From assembly GCA_016866575.1 (NCBI GenBank), contig VGMA01000085.1, positions 1-6,631 of the forward strand: DNA of 6,631 nucleotides, given 5' to 3'. The translations under genes were made by a program, and so were the position numbers. The notes under the pieces are model-generated. The model saw nothing but the letters and a program-made list of their open reading frames with translations, was not told the origin of the DNA and searched no databases. Of the stretch, positions 4,554 through 6,631 are shown in pieces. This DNA comes from Chlamydiota bacterium. Its GTDB lineage: Bacteria > Chlamydiota > Chlamydiia > Chlamydiales > VGMA01. Within the stretch, counting starts at the first letter, position 1, and every line of letters begins with the position of its first letter.

Positions 4554-5676
4554 GACCTTGGGAGGAAAAACGATCCAGTATCCCTCTTATAAAGATCATC
4601 TCGAAGATCGCATACAAGCGATCGCGCTATGCTGTCTAATTATTCCTATGATTGTTGGCGCTGTATGTCTTCTAATTAAATATTTTTTGCAAGAATCTAT
4701 AATATTGATTGAACCAACAGAAAAAACCAAACCCTTTTCTCCTCAACTCCCCTCTTCTGTATTGCTTCTCAGAGAACAACCTTTTACAGAACCCTACTAC
4801 CCTCTACTTCTCACATCGGGTGCGGAAAATCTACCAGGTATTTCGAAAGAATTTGTAGAAGATTTTTTAAATCACATATCTGAAGAATTTCTTGGCAAAA
4901 AGAGCTCTTCTATCTTTACTATTTTTACTAACTCTAACGACAACACTTTATATGTTAGAAAAGATAATGTAATCCATCCTTTAAAAAAAGTATTAGAGCA
5001 GATTGACTGGAAGAATTTAGAGATACTGAACGGTCCTTTATCAGAAGAAAAAACTGAATCTTACCTTGAAAAATCTTTACTATTTTCAAGATTACAAAAT
5101 CCTTTAGACACCCTTGACAGCCCACTTAACAAGAAAGAAGCCTTTTTACATCTCTATACTTCTCACGGATTCTATTCTATTGTAAATACCTTGATTCGCA
5201 CAGGAACATTGCATCAAGGACGCCTGTTTTATGCATCGCAACAAATTAATGATGATTTTGCTCGTAATTCGCCAGAGATCATATCTAAACTTGCCAAGGA
5301 AGTGGTTTTTGTGAGTTTAGTAATGGCAGAGAGCCTTAACAATCTCGGCGAAAAATATTTAGAAAGTGGGAATGTGACGCGTTTTGCTTACTTACCACAA
5401 TTGATATTAGACACTATGGTTAAAGGAGCATTGATCACAGAAAGAGGTTTTCTTAGCACTTCTGCCGCAGGTGGTGGATTTGCAGGTGGCGGGCCATGTG
5501 ATGAGCTTAGCTTTAGAGTTAGGTACATTATCAAATCCAAATATGGAAAACATGTAAATGAATTTAGTGCTCTAAAAGAAAACGAAGTCCTTTTTAGACC
5601 TTTTACACAATTTAAAATTAAGAACCGCTCAGGAGATGAAAGAAGCGGTTTTAGAATAGAAATGGAAGAAGTCTAA
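4525..5676 (+). CDS. Membrane-anchored ADP-ribosyltransferase-like effector
   Basis: This encodes 383 residues if translation begins at TTG 4525; TTG 4528 is also possible, and no in-frame ATG lies between the stop at 4507-4509 and the first transmembrane segment. A hydrophobic helix (about 31-55, core CCLIIPMIVGAVCLLIKYF) would anchor the protein in the membrane. Residues 60-200 show no recognisable domain. The last 170 residues carry the marks of an arginine-type (R-S-E) mono-ADP-ribosyltransferase, which moves ADP-ribose from NAD to a protein: the helix FYSIVNTLIRTG (216-227), GFLSTS (308-313, the STS motif), a beta strand ELSFRVRYII, and LKENEVLF (350-357), where Glu352 and Glu354 form the ExE pair. 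The usual Arg before the first strand (LYRG type) appears as LFYAS (234-238), so the NAD-binding Arg may be missing unless Arg233 replaces it. A host-directed effector is likely. Activity is uncertain. Confidence 0.78.
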   Translation: MLRSVIPTLKTLGGKTIQYPSYKDHLEDRIQAIALCCLIIPMIVGAVCLLIKYFLQESIILIEPTEKTKPFSPQLPSSVLLLREQPFTEPYYPLLLTSGAENLPGISKEFVEDFLNHISEEFLGKKSSSIFTIFTNSNDNTLYVRKDNVIHPLKKVLEQIDWKNLEILNGPLSEEKTESYLEKSLLFSRLQNPLDTLDSPLNKKEAFLHLYTSHGFYSIVNTLIRTGTLHQGRLFYASQQINDDFARNSPEIISKLAKEVVFVSLVMAESLNNLGEKYLESGNVTRFAYLPQLILDTMVKGALITERGFLSTSAAGGGFAGGGPCDELSFRVRYIIKSKYGKHVNEFSALKENEVLFRPFTQFKIKNRSGDERSGFRIEMEEV

Positions 5677-5760
5677 ACTTTCTGTACTCTAGATAAGCTT
5701 AGCATCGATAGAGCCCTATTTTTCAAAAAGCCTTGAATGCATCTTTCGACATTTTATCAC

Positions 5761-5788
5761 AAAGGCCTAGGCACATACCTAAGCCTTT
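5761..5788. terminator. Bidirectional terminator between convergent genes
   Basis: An 11-bp stem with one mismatch (5761-5771 with 5778-5788) has a six-base loop, begins with AAA and ends with TTT. It lies between the end of the ADP-ribosyltransferase-like gene and the end of the convergent MYND gene, where it can serve both. Confidence 0.65.
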
Positions 5789-5844
5789 AACTTTAGCCCA
5801 CCTTTTAGCTGGTATGATAAGGCCCAGATAAAAAACCATATAGA

Positions 5845-6240
5845 CTATCTATGAGTAATGCATTCCATTTTATGTCTTGGCCAATCTTGTATTTGATGCT
5901 CTTTTGAACAATATAAAGCGCTTTTACATTGAGCACATCTAAAAGCAGCTTCTGTTGCCATGCAAGTATTCAAGGAACATGATTTTTTTTTATAAGAATT
6001 TTTCAAAGCTTCTGGCTTGATATGAATCATAAAGGCATTTCCAAAACCCTTGACCTTATAGGGCCCAAACTCTTTTGTGAGGTGCCCTTCTAATATTGAT
6101 CTTATTTCATGAAACTTTACTGTAGGAAGTCTTTCCGGCTTGATTCCCCATACCATTTCTGCGACCATTAAAATTTGATCATGGATATTAGAATCAGCGT
6201 GCGTAATTGTAATCATTCCACTTCTTATCGGTGTACTCAT
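5845..6240 (-). CDS. MYND-type zinc-finger protein
   Basis: This encodes 131 residues from ATG 6240. The C-terminal 45 residues form a MYND finger with all eight expected zinc ligands: Cys88, Cys93, Cys102, Cys105, Cys111, His115, His123 and Cys127, in the pattern YCSKEHQIQDWPRHKMEC at the end. His115 stands where many MYND fingers have Cys, an accepted variant. The first spacing is four residues rather than the common two. MYND fingers are protein-binding modules abundant in eukaryotes and rare in bacteria, so a role inside a eukaryotic host is likely. The N-terminal 85 residues are soluble, lack a signal peptide and match no family I know. An upstream ATG at 6261 is in frame, but only ATG 6240 has a strong Shine-Dalgarno. 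The gene stands alone and converges on the ADP-ribosyltransferase-like gene. Confidence 0.85.
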   Translation of the reverse strand: MSTPIRSGMITITHADSNIHDQILMVAEMVWGIKPERLPTVKFHEIRSILEGHLTKEFGPYKVKGFGNAFMIHIKPEALKNSYKKKSCSLNTCMATEAAFRCAQCKSALYCSKEHQIQDWPRHKMECITHR

Positions 6241-6249
6241 AAAGCAAAT

Positions 6250-6255
6250 CCCCCT
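6250..6255 (-). promoter_or_regulatory. Ribosome-binding site that fixes the MYND gene start
   Basis: AGGGGG on the minus strand lies nine bases before the ATG at 6240. The alternative ATG at 6261 would place this sequence inside the coding region and has no comparable site of its own. Confidence 0.7.
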
Positions 6256-6261
6256 AGACAT

Positions 6262-6631
6262 CTTCGTTCTTTAAACATTTGCGGCTTAAGTAAATTTATT
6301 CATCAAAAAGTGCTTAAAGCACAAAAAATGTTTTTTTGGCGCAAAGAGTAGCATCTTGATTTGCTTTTCTACTAGAGTAAAAAATAAACTATTTCCTATT
6401 AGCTGTTTTATTATTAAGAGCATAAGATTGGTATTGGCTGCGATTTTTCTGCTTCTGTCTCTTAAAACGCATAGAATGGCAAGGAAAATTTCTTCCTCAT
6501 ATCAATATGATCTTTCTGTTCTTGATACCACTTTATAGATTGACTAAAGTATAGCTATTAGCGACTCAGCTCTGCTTAATCCTAAAACGGAAATTATAAA
6601 ATCTTTAACACAATTCAATTAATATTTTAAG
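6262..6631. other. Spacer upstream of the MYND gene, no supported gene
   Basis: The only open frame is about 60 codons on the plus strand from a TTG at 6356, with no ribosome-binding site and no motif beyond a hydrophobic patch; it is judged non-coding or a remnant. A perfect short palindrome GTGCTTAAAGCAC (6310-6322) lies about 70-80 bp upstream of the MYND start and could be an operator, but this is a single occurrence. Nothing recognisable was seen from 6540 to the end. Confidence 0.4.

Noticed and set aside
6241..6261. ATG at 6261 as the MYND gene start
   Set aside because: The strong AGGGGG lies between this ATG and the one at 6240, at ideal distance only from the latter.
6356..6538. 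60-codon plus-strand frame
   Set aside because: It has a TTG start, no ribosome-binding site, no motif, and a length expected by chance in AT-rich sequence.

Overview
The window is AT-rich bacterial DNA. It looks like an accessory, effector-rich segment from an amoeba-associated member of the Chlamydiae (Parachlamydiaceae-like). The support is indirect. The large secreted protein at 326-2077 has the layout I associate with Parachlamydiaceae polymorphic-toxin-like proteins: a signal peptide, a Lys-rich stretch leading into a Val/Ala/Gly-rich membrane segment, two TPRs, a conserved middle and a swappable tail. Two further genes carry eukaryote-oriented domains (an ADP-ribosyltransferase fold and a MYND zinc finger), as expected of an intracellular bacterium of protists. 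The lineage is inference; no rRNA or housekeeping gene is present to settle it.

Layout. Positions 1-73 hold the last codons of a plus-strand gene entering from the left, within a 73-bp direct repeat. On the minus strand, 2077-326 encodes a secreted TPR protein with a toxin-like C-terminal tail. Eight bases after its stop comes a small acidic gene (317-75), the likely immunity protein. Positions 2100-2460 are non-coding but structured: a nearly perfect inverted repeat built on GCGTAA surrounds a tRNA/tmRNA-like 3' end followed by a terminator hairpin. A second copy of the 73-bp repeat (2665-2737) lies at the end of a headless 44-residue reading frame. Positions 2822-3379 carry more headless or broken reading frames, ending in a small two-helix membrane protein (3379-3579). 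A GNAT acetyltransferase (4090-3632) with a strong promoter faces left. A diverged second copy of the RNA-3'-end-plus-terminator follows (4218-4266), then an AT-rich stretch with an (AT)n tract. Next come a membrane-anchored ADP-ribosyltransferase-like protein (4525-5676, plus), a terminator, a MYND-finger protein (6240-5845, minus) and about 370 bp with no convincing gene.

How it fits together. The left half reads as a polymorphic-toxin locus: one intact toxin-immunity pair, flanked by direct repeats and followed by leftover C-terminal pieces of other genes, as expected where toxin tails are exchanged and displaced. The duplicated RNA-gene 3' ends and integrase-site-like inverted repeats suggest that site-specific integration also shaped the region. 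The right half adds two probable host-directed proteins. Each gene appears to have its own transcription unit, except the toxin-immunity pair and the overlapping 3224-3379/3379-3579 pair.
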